Origin: Roseobacter sp. MED193
Lineage (GTDB): Bacteria; Pseudomonadota; Alphaproteobacteria; Rhodobacterales; Rhodobacteraceae
Direction of reading: 5' to 3'
Assembly: GCF_000152965.1 (NCBI RefSeq)
Contig: NZ_CH902583.1
Span: 306,302 to 370,301, forward strand
DNA length: 64,000 nucleotides
Below, piece after piece: positions 7,632-14,805 of this stretch. The translations under genes and the position numbers were made by a program. The notes beneath the pieces were generated by a model. It made no database searches. It was given only the letters and a program-made list of their open reading frames with translations, and had not been told where the DNA came from. Numbering within the stretch: position 1 is the stretch's first letter; the number at the start of each line of letters is the position of its first letter.

Positions 7632-8201
7632 ATGGCAGAACTCACTAAGACGGGCATGACCCGGCGGGCACTTCTCGGGGCATTTGCAGCGACGACTGTG
7701 GCAGCGGCTCCTACTTTCTCTCAGGCGGCAGGTTTCTTACGCGGTGGTGGCGATATTCGCCGCATTCGCATGTTCTCCGGCCGGACTGGTGAGCGTATTG
7801 ATATGATCTATTGGATTGATGGCGACTATATCAAAGACGCCGTAAAAGAGATCAACTATTTCATGCGCGACTGGAGGACCGATCAGGTCAAATCCATCGA
7901 TCTGCGCACCATCGACATCATGGCAGCCTCGCACAATCTTCTTGATGTGAGCGAACCCTACATGATGCTTTCGGGCTACCGCAGCCCCCAGACCAACGCG
8001 ATGCTGCGCAGCCGCTCCCGCGGCGTGGCGAAGAACTCGCTTCATATGCGTGGACAGGCCGCTGATTTGCGTCTTTCCTCCCGGTCCGTCAGCCAGATGG
8101 CCAATGCCGCGAAGGCCTGCCGTGCGGGTGGCGTCGGCAAATACCGCGGCTCAAATTTTGTCCATATGGACTGTGGTGTCGTCCGCAGTTGGAGCGGCTA
8201 A
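7632..8201 (+). CDS. MepK-like murein endopeptidase (DUF882, M15 peptidase family)
   Basis: A 189-residue exported zinc peptidase of the DUF882/YcbK family. The N-terminus MTRRALLGAFAATTV resembles a Tat signal (twin arginine at residues 11-12), with cleavage near QAA. The zinc ligands expected for M15 peptidases are visible: H138 and D145 in SLHMRGQAADLRL, and H178 in FVHMDCG. The E. coli relative MepK cleaves 3-3 cross-links, the bond made by L,D-transpeptidases. Divergent pairing with the L,D-transpeptidase at 5647-7272 therefore fits a make-and-cut pair. No strong RBS is seen before ATG 7632; ATG 7656 is an alternative start. A weak hairpin (GGGGGA 8218-8223 with TCCCCC 8246-8251) follows the gene. 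Confidence 0.88.
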   Translation: MAELTKTGMTRRALLGAFAATTVAAAPTFSQAAGFLRGGGDIRRIRMFSGRTGERIDMIYWIDGDYIKDAVKEINYFMRDWRTDQVKSIDLRTIDIMAASHNLLDVSEPYMMLSGYRSPQTNAMLRSRSRGVAKNSLHMRGQAADLRLSSRSVSQMANAAKACRAGGVGKYRGSNFVHMDCGVVRSWSG

Positions 8202-8285
8202 TCTGGCTGCTTTCTGAGGGGGAATGTCGGTTGTTGGCCACCTTCTCCCCCTTGAGGGAATTTTCTAACCTCTGCAGATTTGCCA

Positions 8286-8314
8286 TTGCGGCTCAGTCTC
8301 TTGGTCGCTATACC
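8286..8314 (+). promoter_or_regulatory. tRNA-Arg promoter
   Basis: TTGCGG (8286-8291), 17-nt spacer, TATACC (8309-8314). The expected start near 8321 is 7 nt before the mature tRNA, the same geometry as for tRNA-Gly at 57752. Confidence 0.5.
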
Positions 8315-8327
8315 GCCCCTACCATCA

Positions 8328-8404
<77 letters not shown>

Positions 8405-8485
8405 CTTCCCCCCTTGGCTTTGAACTATCGATCGCGCATTAGGTGGCGTAAAATGTTGGGTGCTGGCGTGATTGTTGTGGCGGTG

Positions 8486-8499
8486 GCATCCTAGGATGC
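8486..8499. repeat. perfect 14-bp palindrome downstream of tRNA-Arg
   Basis: GCATCCTAGGATGC is fully self-complementary. It lies in the 218-bp gap between tRNA-Arg and the hydratase gene. Possible protein-binding site; no function assigned. Confidence 0.4.
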
Positions 8500-8510
8500 G
8501 CCTGTCTAAG

Positions 8511-8535
8511 GATGGCCTTAGGCCTTATCTTTTTT
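8511..8535 (+). terminator. probable terminator of the tRNA-Arg transcript
   Basis: GATGGCC (8511-8517), loop TTA, GGCC then ATC (8521-8529, with a 2-nt bulge), followed by seven T residues broken only by the window line. The stem is short, so confidence is moderate. Confidence 0.45.
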
Positions 8536-8554
8536 CAGTTGAGCGCATCAAATG

Positions 8555-8595
8555 CCAAAGGGTGGCACTTCGTATATTCAGAGCGCCACCCTTGG
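8555..8595 (-). terminator. stem-loop after the hydratase gene
   Basis: CCAAAGGGTGGC (8555-8566) pairs with GCCACCCTTGG (8585-8595) with one bulged A and an 18-nt loop. It lies 28 bp beyond the stop of the minus-strand hydratase gene. There is no T-run right after it on that strand, so it may only stabilise the 3' end. Confidence 0.4.
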
Positions 8596-8622
8596 AAAAT
8601 TTCAAACGTTAGTGCTTTTTGG

Positions 8623-9381
8623 TCAGGAAAAAGACGGCTGACGTTTTTGCATCATCGCAGTGACAACTTCAGAAAACTCCGAGGACTTCAACTGCGCGAC
8701 AAAAAGTTCGGCCTCCGACTGCATCTGTGCGGCCACCTTATCGCGCTGATGGCGGATCAAAGACTTTGACAGCTTAAGCGCCTCGGGGGCGGATGACGCT
8801 ATATGTTTGCCGATTGCTGCAACTTCAGCCTGCAGCTCCGTGTCGGGAAAAACCCGCGAAATCAAGCCGTAGTTATGTGCTTCTGAAGCCTGCAATGTGC
8901 GCCCGGCCAACAGGATATCATTGGCAACAGGCATTCCTACCGAGGCAGCCAACAGGAGAGAAGACCCGGCCTCTGGCACCAGGCCCAATTTGACGAAAGG
9001 CGCTGTGAAGGTTGCGCTCTCGGCGGCATAGACCAGATCACAATGTAATAGCATGGTCAGGCCGACGCCAATGGCCGGACCGTTGACTGCGGCGATGACG
9101 GGCTTTTTGCAGGTAGAAATTGCCTCAAGAAAGCGCGCCACGGGAGGCAGGTCGCCAGTGTGATCCGCCATCGAAAAATCCTGTAGGTCATTGCCTGCGG
9201 TGAAATAGTCCTCGGCACCGGTGATGACAAAGGCCCGCTGGGTGTCGGAGGCCTCGTAGGCCTTGAGCGCGTCCGCCATAGCGCCATACATCTCTTGGGT
9301 TATGGCATTGCGCTTTTGGGCACGGTTGATGGTGAGAGTAGTCACCTGATCCAGGGTTTGAAGAGTGATATAGTCGCTCAT
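8623..9381 (-). CDS. enoyl-CoA hydratase/isomerase family protein
   Basis: A 252-residue crotonase-fold protein. Visible features are the oxyanion-hole stretch ITGAEDYFTAGNDLQDF and the second-turn motif AAVNGPAIGVGLTMLLHCDLVYAAESATFTAPFVKLGLVPEAGSS. The latter places a Glu in the usual catalytic region. ATG 9381 has GTAAGGACTG upstream and gives the family start MSDYITLQ; the open frame runs 45 codons further without an RBS. It would hydrate or isomerise an acyl-CoA; the substrate cannot be told. It is third in a minus-strand unit after a MarR regulator and an alpha/beta hydrolase, so it is probably under MarR control. Confidence 0.88.
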   Translation of the reverse strand: MSDYITLQTLDQVTTLTINRAQKRNAITQEMYGAMADALKAYEASDTQRAFVITGAEDYFTAGNDLQDFSMADHTGDLPPVARFLEAISTCKKPVIAAVNGPAIGVGLTMLLHCDLVYAAESATFTAPFVKLGLVPEAGSSLLLAASVGMPVANDILLAGRTLQASEAHNYGLISRVFPDTELQAEVAAIGKHIASSAPEALKLSKSLIRHQRDKVAAQMQSEAELFVAQLKSSEFSEVVTAMMQKRQPSFS

Positions 9382-9427
9382 ATCGGCAGTCCTTACATGT
9401 CTTGTTCCAAAAGGCATTCCTGCCAGT

Positions 9428-10303
9428 TCATGGGGTTTCCCGGTCCTGTGAAAGCCAATCCCAACATTCCGCCCAAAGCGGCTCGCGGCCAGGGCGAAAA
9501 GCGCCTTCGTGACCAATACGCCTCACTCCAATGTCAGTGGGCGTTCTAATTTGCAACGATTTCGCCGCGTTAGGATAGCAATCCAGCAAGTCCTGGGCAG
9601 CCCGCGGGGTTGCGATCGGATCGTCGCTAAAGACCCATGACCGGATAGGTGCGGTCACATCTGCGTAGTGTTGCGGCTTGAGCAGGCCCTCATAGTCGAC
9701 CTGAAAATACCGCCTTCTCTGGCTCCATTTGCGCCAGGTTTTGAATACCCGAGGTGGCAGCGCCTCCCCCTGCCAGCCCCCAATGGGCTTGATATAGCCC
9801 CAACGCAGCAGAGAATAGCTGCCCAGCCCCCACCAGAAATAGAGTTCAAGGGGCCAGTTTTTAAGCTGATGCCCGCCAATAAATCCGGTTCCCACCGAGA
9901 TAAAGGCGTGACGATCAATGGCCTCGTGGTTGGACATCACCCCGATGAAATGGCCGCCGACGCTGTGGGCCAGATGGGTGATCCGCAACCCAGGAGCGGC
10001 CTGCGACAGATGTTCTACTGCGGCCACCATATCATAGCGGCCCCAATCGGCGTATTCGATTTCTGACTGGGCGAGATCCCCGTGACAAGATCCTGCAATG
10101 CCACGATAATCATAGGTAAGCACGATTGCCCCGCGTTCCGCCATGTATTGAGCAATGGCATGATAGAACTGGCGCGGAAAGCCTGTACCAGCAGAAATCA
10201 GAACCGCTAAATTGGGGGTATTGCAACGGGTCAGGTCGCCCTGCAACGTGACCCCGTCGCTGGCGACAAAGGAAATCGGCTCACGCCGTGTCGGTTGGAT
10301 CAT
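9428..10303 (-). CDS. alpha/beta hydrolase
   Basis: A 291-residue serine hydrolase. The nucleophile elbow is AHSVGG in ITHLAHSVGGHFIGV, and an upstream LTYDYRGIAGS forms the typical loop. The C-terminal region carries IGHEGAFRP with the likely catalytic histidine. There is no signal peptide, so it is cytoplasmic. ATG 10303 has GGAAG six bases upstream and is preferred to a GTG at 10315. It overlaps the end of the marR gene by 23 bp, so the two are translationally linked. It resembles predicted COG4757-type hydrolases; the substrate is unknown. Confidence 0.82.
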   Translation of the reverse strand: MIQPTRREPISFVASDGVTLQGDLTRCNTPNLAVLISAGTGFPRQFYHAIAQYMAERGAIVLTYDYRGIAGSCHGDLAQSEIEYADWGRYDMVAAVEHLSQAAPGLRITHLAHSVGGHFIGVMSNHEAIDRHAFISVGTGFIGGHQLKNWPLELYFWWGLGSYSLLRWGYIKPIGGWQGEALPPRVFKTWRKWSQRRRYFQVDYEGLLKPQHYADVTAPIRSWVFSDDPIATPRAAQDLLDCYPNAAKSLQIRTPTDIGVRRIGHEGAFRPGREPLWAECWDWLSQDRETP

Positions 10304-10763
10304 GGGGACTTCCACTTTTGGTGGTTTTCGGATTGATTATCTCTTCAGCTTGGTCTGTCAGGTGGGTTAGGAAGCGTTGAATAACCTTTTGTTCTTCCTC
10401 GCTAAACGGAGACAGAAGCGCCTTGTTGAAGTGCTTGGTTTCCTCCTTCCCCTGGGCCAACAGCGCGACGCCGCTGGGCTCCAGATGGATATTGGTCACC
10501 CGTCTGTCACTGGGTGAGGCGATACGCGCAACCAAACCCCGCTCTACCATCCGGTCCACAAGGCCGGTCAGGCTGGATTTGCCCATGGAAAGGCGCTTTG
10601 CAATTTCAGAAATGGGTTGGGCGTCTGACTGTGAGAGCACAAAGAGGACGGCAAACTGGCTTGTGGTCAGCCCCACCGCCCGCCGGGTCCGCCGATCGGC
10701 CGCACGAAACAGGGCGCTGTGGGCCACCTGTAACTGATGAAAGACGCGCAGTTTTACCGACAA
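10281..10763 (-). CDS. MarR-family transcriptional regulator
   Basis: A 160-residue winged-helix regulator. The helix-turn-helix is near residues 50-72 (ISEIAKRLSMGKSSLTGLVDRM), and the wing is about residues 80-95, with SPSDRRVTNIHL. MarR proteins bind palindromes as dimers and release DNA on binding small phenolic or CoA-thioester ligands. A matching palindrome lies 28 bp upstream of the start (10791-10808). Co-transcribed with a hydrolase and an enoyl-CoA hydratase, it probably senses an acyl-CoA or aromatic intermediate handled by them; this last point is inference. Confidence 0.9.
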   Translation of the reverse strand: MSVKLRVFHQLQVAHSALFRAADRRTRRAVGLTTSQFAVLFVLSQSDAQPISEIAKRLSMGKSSLTGLVDRMVERGLVARIASPSDRRVTNIHLEPSGVALLAQGKEETKHFNKALLSPFSEEEQKVIQRFLTHLTDQAEEIINPKTTKSGSPHDPTDTA

Positions 10764-10790
10764 GATAAGTCTCCAGTCCCTTTGTTCATT

Positions 10791-10808
10791 TAGTTCGTAT
10801 ATGAACTA
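10791..10808. promoter_or_regulatory. candidate MarR operator
   Basis: Perfect inverted repeat TAGTTC (10791-10796), centre GTATAT, GAACTA (10803-10808). Length and spacing suit a MarR dimer, and the site sits directly upstream of the marR gene at the expected promoter position. Autorepression is the simplest reading. Confidence 0.7.
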
Positions 10809-11080
10809 TATCAGCATGCCTATCTGTCACCTTAGGGCATGACGCAAAGTCAAGGGATGTAGGGCTCTGGTAAACAAGCCCGCAGCGACCCTAGGGACGG
10901 CGGGCTGATCCAATCCAGAGTTTCAAATTGGGCCCGGTCACAAGACATGAACGATGATACAGAAGCATCGGCACAGCGGGTCTCCAAACCAGTTTCCCTG
11001 GCTTGGGCAGAATCGAGAGATCAAATCATAAATAAAAAGAGGTCGGGGAAACTGAAGGGAGAGCTATGCTTGAAACTAAA
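10809..11080. other. non-coding gap between MarR operator and tRNA-Leu
   Basis: About 270 bp without a supported gene. I find no reading frame with an RBS and no strong hairpin until the tRNA-Leu terminator. Confidence 0.5.
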
Positions 11081-11116
11081 CAAGGCCTTGCATGAGGTAA
11101 GTCATGCAAGGCCTTG
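11072..11116 (-). terminator. tRNA-Leu terminator
   Basis: Perfect 15-bp arms (11081-11095 and 11102-11116) around a 6-nt loop. On the minus strand they are followed by TTTAGTTTC. Each arm also contains the self-complementary decamer CAAGGCCTTG. Confidence 0.8.
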
Positions 11117-11122
11117 ATTTAA

Positions 11123-11208
11123 TGGTACCCAAGGCCGGACTCGAACCGGCACGCTGTCACCAGCGGGGGATTTTGAATCCCCTGCGTCTACCATTCCGCC
11201 ACTTGGGC
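11123..11208 (-). tRNA. tRNA-Leu (anticodon CAA)
   Basis: An 86-nt class II tRNA with a long variable arm (CGCTGG-TGA-CAGCG). Acceptor GCCCAAG pairs with CTTGGGT (a G-U first pair), followed by A and encoded CCA. Anticodon stem GGGGA/TCCCC closes the loop TTCAAAA with anticodon CAA, reading UUG. T-arm GCCGG-TTCGAGT-CCGGC. A weak promoter (TGGACC, 17 nt, TAGGAA) is seen upstream on the minus strand. Confidence 0.97.
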
Positions 11209-11369
11209 AACGCCCCGTTCCTATCCAAGCCGGAACCGGAGGTCCAGAGCAAAAAGTAATCAAGAACGGAGAAAATTTGCGATTATCCACTGCAGCTCTT
11301 ACACTGATATTGACCTCATCTCGTCCCTGTGCGACCCCGCTGATGCAGGGAGAACTAAAGGGGTTTCAG

Positions 11370-11948
11370 ATGCTGCGCAGGCTCTATGATCGGACCATGT
11401 CCCTTGCGGATCATCGCCATGCTCTTTGGTGGCTCGCCGCAGTCTCCTTTGTCGAAAGTTCCTTCTTTCCCATTCCTCCTGATGTCTTGATGATTCCCAT
11501 GATCCTTGCGCGCCCCTCGCGCGCCTGGATTATTGCCTCGGTTGCGCTGATCGCCTCGGTGGCTGGAGGCATGCTGGGCTATGCCATTGGCGCCATGTTC
11601 TATGAAAGCCTCGGCCAGCCGATCCTGGAGGCCATGGGGAAAGGCGCCGCGATCGAAGAGTTTAATAACAAATTCAACGACTTTGGTTTCTGGGCGGTGC
11701 TAGGGGCTGGCATTACCCCCTTCCCCTACAAGGTCATTACCATCATGTCCGGCTGGACTGGCATGCCAGTGATGACATTCCTGGCGACCTCCGTCTTGGC
11801 GCGGGCGTTGCGTTTTTTCATTGTGGCTGGGCTGCTGCGGGCCTTTGGGGCCCCTATTCGTGACTTCATCGAACAGCGCTTGGGCCTTGTCTTCACGGTC
11901 TTTATAGTGCTCTTGTTTGGCGGCTTTCTGGTATTGAGGTATCTGTGA
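11370..11948 (+). CDS. YqaA-family membrane protein (VTT/DedA-like)
   Basis: A 192-residue integral membrane protein of the YqaA branch of the SNARE-associated (VTT/DedA) superfamily. Characteristic stretches are SFVESSFFPIPPDVLMIPM near the N-terminus and FGFWAVLGAGITPFPYKVITIMSG in the middle. Four to five hydrophobic segments are evident. DedA relatives act in lipid flipping or membrane homeostasis; YqaA itself is not well characterised. ATG 11370 is preceded by AAAGGGG at a good distance; the longer frame is rejected. Directly followed by dsbB with one intervening base, so the two are co-transcribed. Confidence 0.87.
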   Translation: MLRRLYDRTMSLADHRHALWWLAAVSFVESSFFPIPPDVLMIPMILARPSRAWIIASVALIASVAGGMLGYAIGAMFYESLGQPILEAMGKGAAIEEFNNKFNDFGFWAVLGAGITPFPYKVITIMSGWTGMPVMTFLATSVLARALRFFIVAGLLRAFGAPIRDFIEQRLGLVFTVFIVLLFGGFLVLRYL

Positions 11949-11949
11949 T

Positions 11950-12417
11950 ATGCGACGAATTTTGATCCTTGCAGCGACCTTAGGATCTGCAGCTATGATG
12001 CTGGGAGCGCTAGGTTTTCAGTACATTGGTGAGTTGCCACCTTGCAAAATGTGCTACTGGCAGCGCTACCCCCATGTCGCGGCCGTGGGTATTGGGGTCC
12101 TGGCCTTTGTGCTGCCAGGTGTCGGACTGACCGCACTCTTGTACCTCGGAGCAGTCGCGGCCTTGGTCACCGCGGGAATTGGCGTCTATCACACCGGGGT
12201 CGAGCGCGGGTTTTGGGAGGGGCCGACAACCTGTACTTCCGGTCCGATTGGTGGGCTGACCCCCGAGCAGCTGATGGAACAGATCATGGGCGCCCCTTTG
12301 GTCCGCTGCGATGAGGTGCCATGGGAGCTATTCACCCTGTCGATGGCCAGCTGGAATGCGATCATCTCTTTTGCTCTGGCCGGCCTGTGGATTGCCGCTG
12401 CACGCAGCAAACCCTGA
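11950..12417 (+). CDS. dsbB: disulfide bond formation protein B (DsbB)
   Basis: A 155-residue four-helix inner-membrane protein. The quinone-linked active site is visible as CKMC in LPPCKMCYWQRYPH, and the second periplasmic cysteine pair is C in TTCTSG and C in VRCDEVPW. It would reoxidise a DsbA partner and pass electrons to ubiquinone. The R in the WQRYP segment is conserved in the family. The gene starts one base after the yqaA-like stop. It ends exactly where the convergent lrp gene ends (12417/12418). Confidence 0.92.
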   Translation: MRRILILAATLGSAAMMLGALGFQYIGELPPCKMCYWQRYPHVAAVGIGVLAFVLPGVGLTALLYLGAVAALVTAGIGVYHTGVERGFWEGPTTCTSGPIGGLTPEQLMEQIMGAPLVRCDEVPWELFTLSMASWNAIISFALAGLWIAAARSKP

Positions 12418-12843
12418 TCAAGACTCCTTTTTGGTCGCCAGGAGCAGGTTGGTTTCGCTACTCACCACACCATCAAAGGTTCGGATTTTTGCAAGCGCCG
12501 CATCAAGCGTTTCCAAGGTCTCCGTGCCCAGTTCCACAATAAGGTCCCAACGGCCATTGGTGGTATGAATCGCCCGCACCTCTGGGATGCCCTGAAGCTG
12601 GCGAACGATGCGGCTGGCGCCGCGCCCTTCGATCCCGATCATCATCAAGCCACGAACGGGATCCCGCAGAACGTCCTCTTTCAAAACAACCGTAAAGCCA
12701 AGAACATCGCCGCGCAGCTGCAAACGTTCGATCCGGGCCCTGACGGTTGTGCGGGACAAATCCAACTCTAATGCGAGATCTGATAGGCTGGCGCGTGCAT
12801 TGCGTCGCAACGCCGCAATCAACCGCTCGTCCGTTTTATCCAT
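12418..12843 (-). CDS. Lrp/AsnC-family transcriptional regulator
   Basis: A 141-residue regulator with an N-terminal helix-turn-helix (about residues 5-50: DERLIAALRRNARASLSDLALELDLSRTTVRARIERL) and a C-terminal RAM domain that binds amino acids. Divergent from the arginase operon with a palindrome between them. By analogy with alphaproteobacterial arginine and proline catabolic loci, it probably activates arginase-ctlX-ocd in response to arginine or ornithine. The ligand is inferred, not seen. Confidence 0.9.
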   Translation of the reverse strand: MDKTDERLIAALRRNARASLSDLALELDLSRTTVRARIERLQLRGDVLGFTVVLKEDVLRDPVRGLMMIGIEGRGASRIVRQLQGIPEVRAIHTTNGRWDLIVELGTETLETLDAALAKIRTFDGVVSSETNLLLATKKES

Positions 12844-12853
12844 TTACCCCTCC

Positions 12854-12871
12854 ATAATGTTTGATCATTAT
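12854..12871. promoter_or_regulatory. candidate Lrp-type operator
   Basis: Perfect inverted repeat ATAATG (12854-12859), centre TTTGAT, CATTAT (12866-12871). It lies 10 bp from the lrp start and 85 bp from the arginase start, placed to control both. Confidence 0.6.
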
Positions 12872-12955
12872 CCATATCGGCCATTTTGATTGGTTTCAAC
12901 CACCTCATTTCGGAGATTTTAATCCCTAACAGATATAGTGCTGGAGAGTTCTACC

Positions 12956-13882
12956 GTGACGAAGAAGACCTGTTTCTTGATTGGTGGCCCCGTGGACAGT
13001 GGTAAACGCCGCCCTGGTTGCCTTATGGGGCCGGATGCATATCGCACAGCGGGTCTTGTTACAGCGCTTGCGGGGCTTGGCCATGAAGTAACAGATCTGG
13101 GAAATCTGACAGCAGCTCCACATGATCCCGACGCCGAAGAAGGCTCTGTTTTTGCCCTCAATCAGACCATAGGTTGGACAGTTTCGCTGGCAGAGATCGC
13201 GCGCCACACCATGGCCGAAGGCCTGCCCATATTTTTGGGCGGGGATCACGCATTGTCGCTGGGATCTGTCACTGGCGTAGCCGATTTCGCTGCCTCAGTT
13301 GGACGACCGCTTTTCGTCTTGTGGCTGGATGCCCATACGGATTTTCACACCCCCCAAACCACCGATAGCGGCAACCTGCACGGAACGCCTGTTGGCTACT
13401 TCACCGGGCGTGACGGTTTTGACGGCTTCCCTGCGGTGGCCAATCCGGTTCCAGAAGAAAATGTCTGCATGATCGGGCTGCGATCTGTGGACAATGCAGA
13501 GCGCAAGGCCTTGGAGGCCAGCAAAATACATCGCCAGGATATGCGCGACATAGATGAAAACGGTATCGCAGGCCCGCTGGCAGATTTTCTGGATCGGGTT
13601 GCAGACAAGAATGGCCTGCTACATGTCTCTTTGGATGTGGATTTCCTTGATCCTTCTGTGGCGCCCGCTGTCGGGACCACGGTTCCCGGAGGGGCAACCG
13701 TGCGTGAGGCCCATCTGGTCTGTGAGATGCTTCATGATTCCGGGTTGATGACCTCTTTGGATTTGGTTGAGCTCAATCCCTTTTTGGACGAACGCGGCCG
13801 TACGGCAGATTTGATGGTCGACCTTTGTGCATCCGCCCTTGGGCGTCGGGTCTTTGATCGTCCAACCCGGAGCTATAATTGA
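12956..13882 (+). CDS. rocF: arginase
   Basis: A 308-residue arginase of the ureohydrolase family: arginine + water to ornithine + urea. The manganese-binding motifs are all visible: GGDHALSLG, WLDAHTDFHTP and SLDVDFLDPSVAPAVGT. The start is GTG 12956, with GGAGAG 7 nt upstream; an in-frame GTG six codons earlier lacks an RBS. First gene of the arginase-ctlX-ocd operon. Its stop overlaps the ctlX start. Closely related agmatinases share the fold, but the context (ornithine cyclodeaminase) favours arginase. Confidence 0.93.
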   Translation: MTKKTCFLIGGPVDSGKRRPGCLMGPDAYRTAGLVTALAGLGHEVTDLGNLTAAPHDPDAEEGSVFALNQTIGWTVSLAEIARHTMAEGLPIFLGGDHALSLGSVTGVADFAASVGRPLFVLWLDAHTDFHTPQTTDSGNLHGTPVGYFTGRDGFDGFPAVANPVPEENVCMIGLRSVDNAERKALEASKIHRQDMRDIDENGIAGPLADFLDRVADKNGLLHVSLDVDFLDPSVAPAVGTTVPGGATVREAHLVCEMLHDSGLMTSLDLVELNPFLDERGRTADLMVDLCASALGRRVFDRPTRSYN

Positions 13883-14805
13883 ATACGCTGCAAGCCCCTC
13901 GCGCCGTGGTCATGGTGCGCCCGCATAATTTTTGCTCCAACCCCGATACACAGGGAGATAACGCCTTCCAAATCATTGGGGGGAAACCCAAAGAAGTGCG
14001 CAAGAAAGCGTTACAGGAGTTTGATAAGGCTGTAGAAATCATACGTTCATCGGGCGTTGGCGTTCATGTTTTTGACGACATCGGCACCACCACGCCGGAT
14101 AGCGTCTTTCCCAACAATTGGTTTTCAACCCACTCTGGCGGCCATATTGCCATCTATCCGATGCATGCCCCTAATCGCCGATTGGAACGGCGTTGGGACA
14201 TCATTGAAGCGTTGAAGCGCAGTTACCGGGTGCAGGATGTCATCGATTTTTCCGGGCTTGAGCTGGACGGGCTGGCGCTAGAGGGCACCGGCGCCATGGT
14301 GCTCGATCATGTGGGGCGTATTGCCTACACGGTCACGTCAAACCGGGCGGATCCGGTGCTTCTTGAACGGTTTTGCACCCATTTCAACTATGAACCCATG
14401 GCCTTTGAGGCTCGTGATTCACAGGGGCGCGAAGTCTACCACAGCAATGTTCTGATGGGCCTTGGCACAGATTTTGCGATGATCTGCCTGTCCATGATTA
14501 GTGATCCAACACGGCGCGCTGAAATTGCCACCCGTCTGGAGGAAACTGGCCATGAGGTTATCGACCTAACCGAAGAGCAGATCCGGAGCTTCGCAGGAAA
14601 TGTTTTTGCGCTCACAGGCACAGGGCCTCTCTTGGCACTTTCGGCCCGCGCTCTGCAGGCCCTGCGCCCGGATCAGATCAATAAGATAGAGCGCAGTGCG
14701 ACTTTGCTGCCGCTGTCTATTCCCACAATCGAAACAGCCGGGGGGTCGGTGCGCTGCATGTTGGCAGGTATACATCTTAGCCCCCGCGAAAGGACCCCTT
14801 CATGA
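13879..14805 (+). CDS. ctlX: citrulline hydrolase CtlX (amidinotransferase fold)
   Basis: A 308-residue protein of the CtlX group within the guanidine-modifying (arginine deiminase/amidinotransferase) superfamily. The probable nucleophile is C293 in GGSVRCMLAGIHLSP; N-terminal PHNFCSNPDT and PNNWFSTH carry conserved substrate-binding residues. In Francisella, CtlX is a citrulline ureidase giving ornithine, ammonia and carbon dioxide. Here it would feed a second stream of ornithine to the cyclodeaminase next door. Start TTG 13879 overlaps the arginase stop by 4 bp, with GGAG upstream in the arginase end. Its own stop overlaps the ocd start (ATGA). Confidence 0.85.
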   Translation: MNTLQAPRAVVMVRPHNFCSNPDTQGDNAFQIIGGKPKEVRKKALQEFDKAVEIIRSSGVGVHVFDDIGTTTPDSVFPNNWFSTHSGGHIAIYPMHAPNRRLERRWDIIEALKRSYRVQDVIDFSGLELDGLALEGTGAMVLDHVGRIAYTVTSNRADPVLLERFCTHFNYEPMAFEARDSQGREVYHSNVLMGLGTDFAMICLSMISDPTRRAEIATRLEETGHEVIDLTEEQIRSFAGNVFALTGTGPLLALSARALQALRPDQINKIERSATLLPLSIPTIETAGGSVRCMLAGIHLSPRERTPS

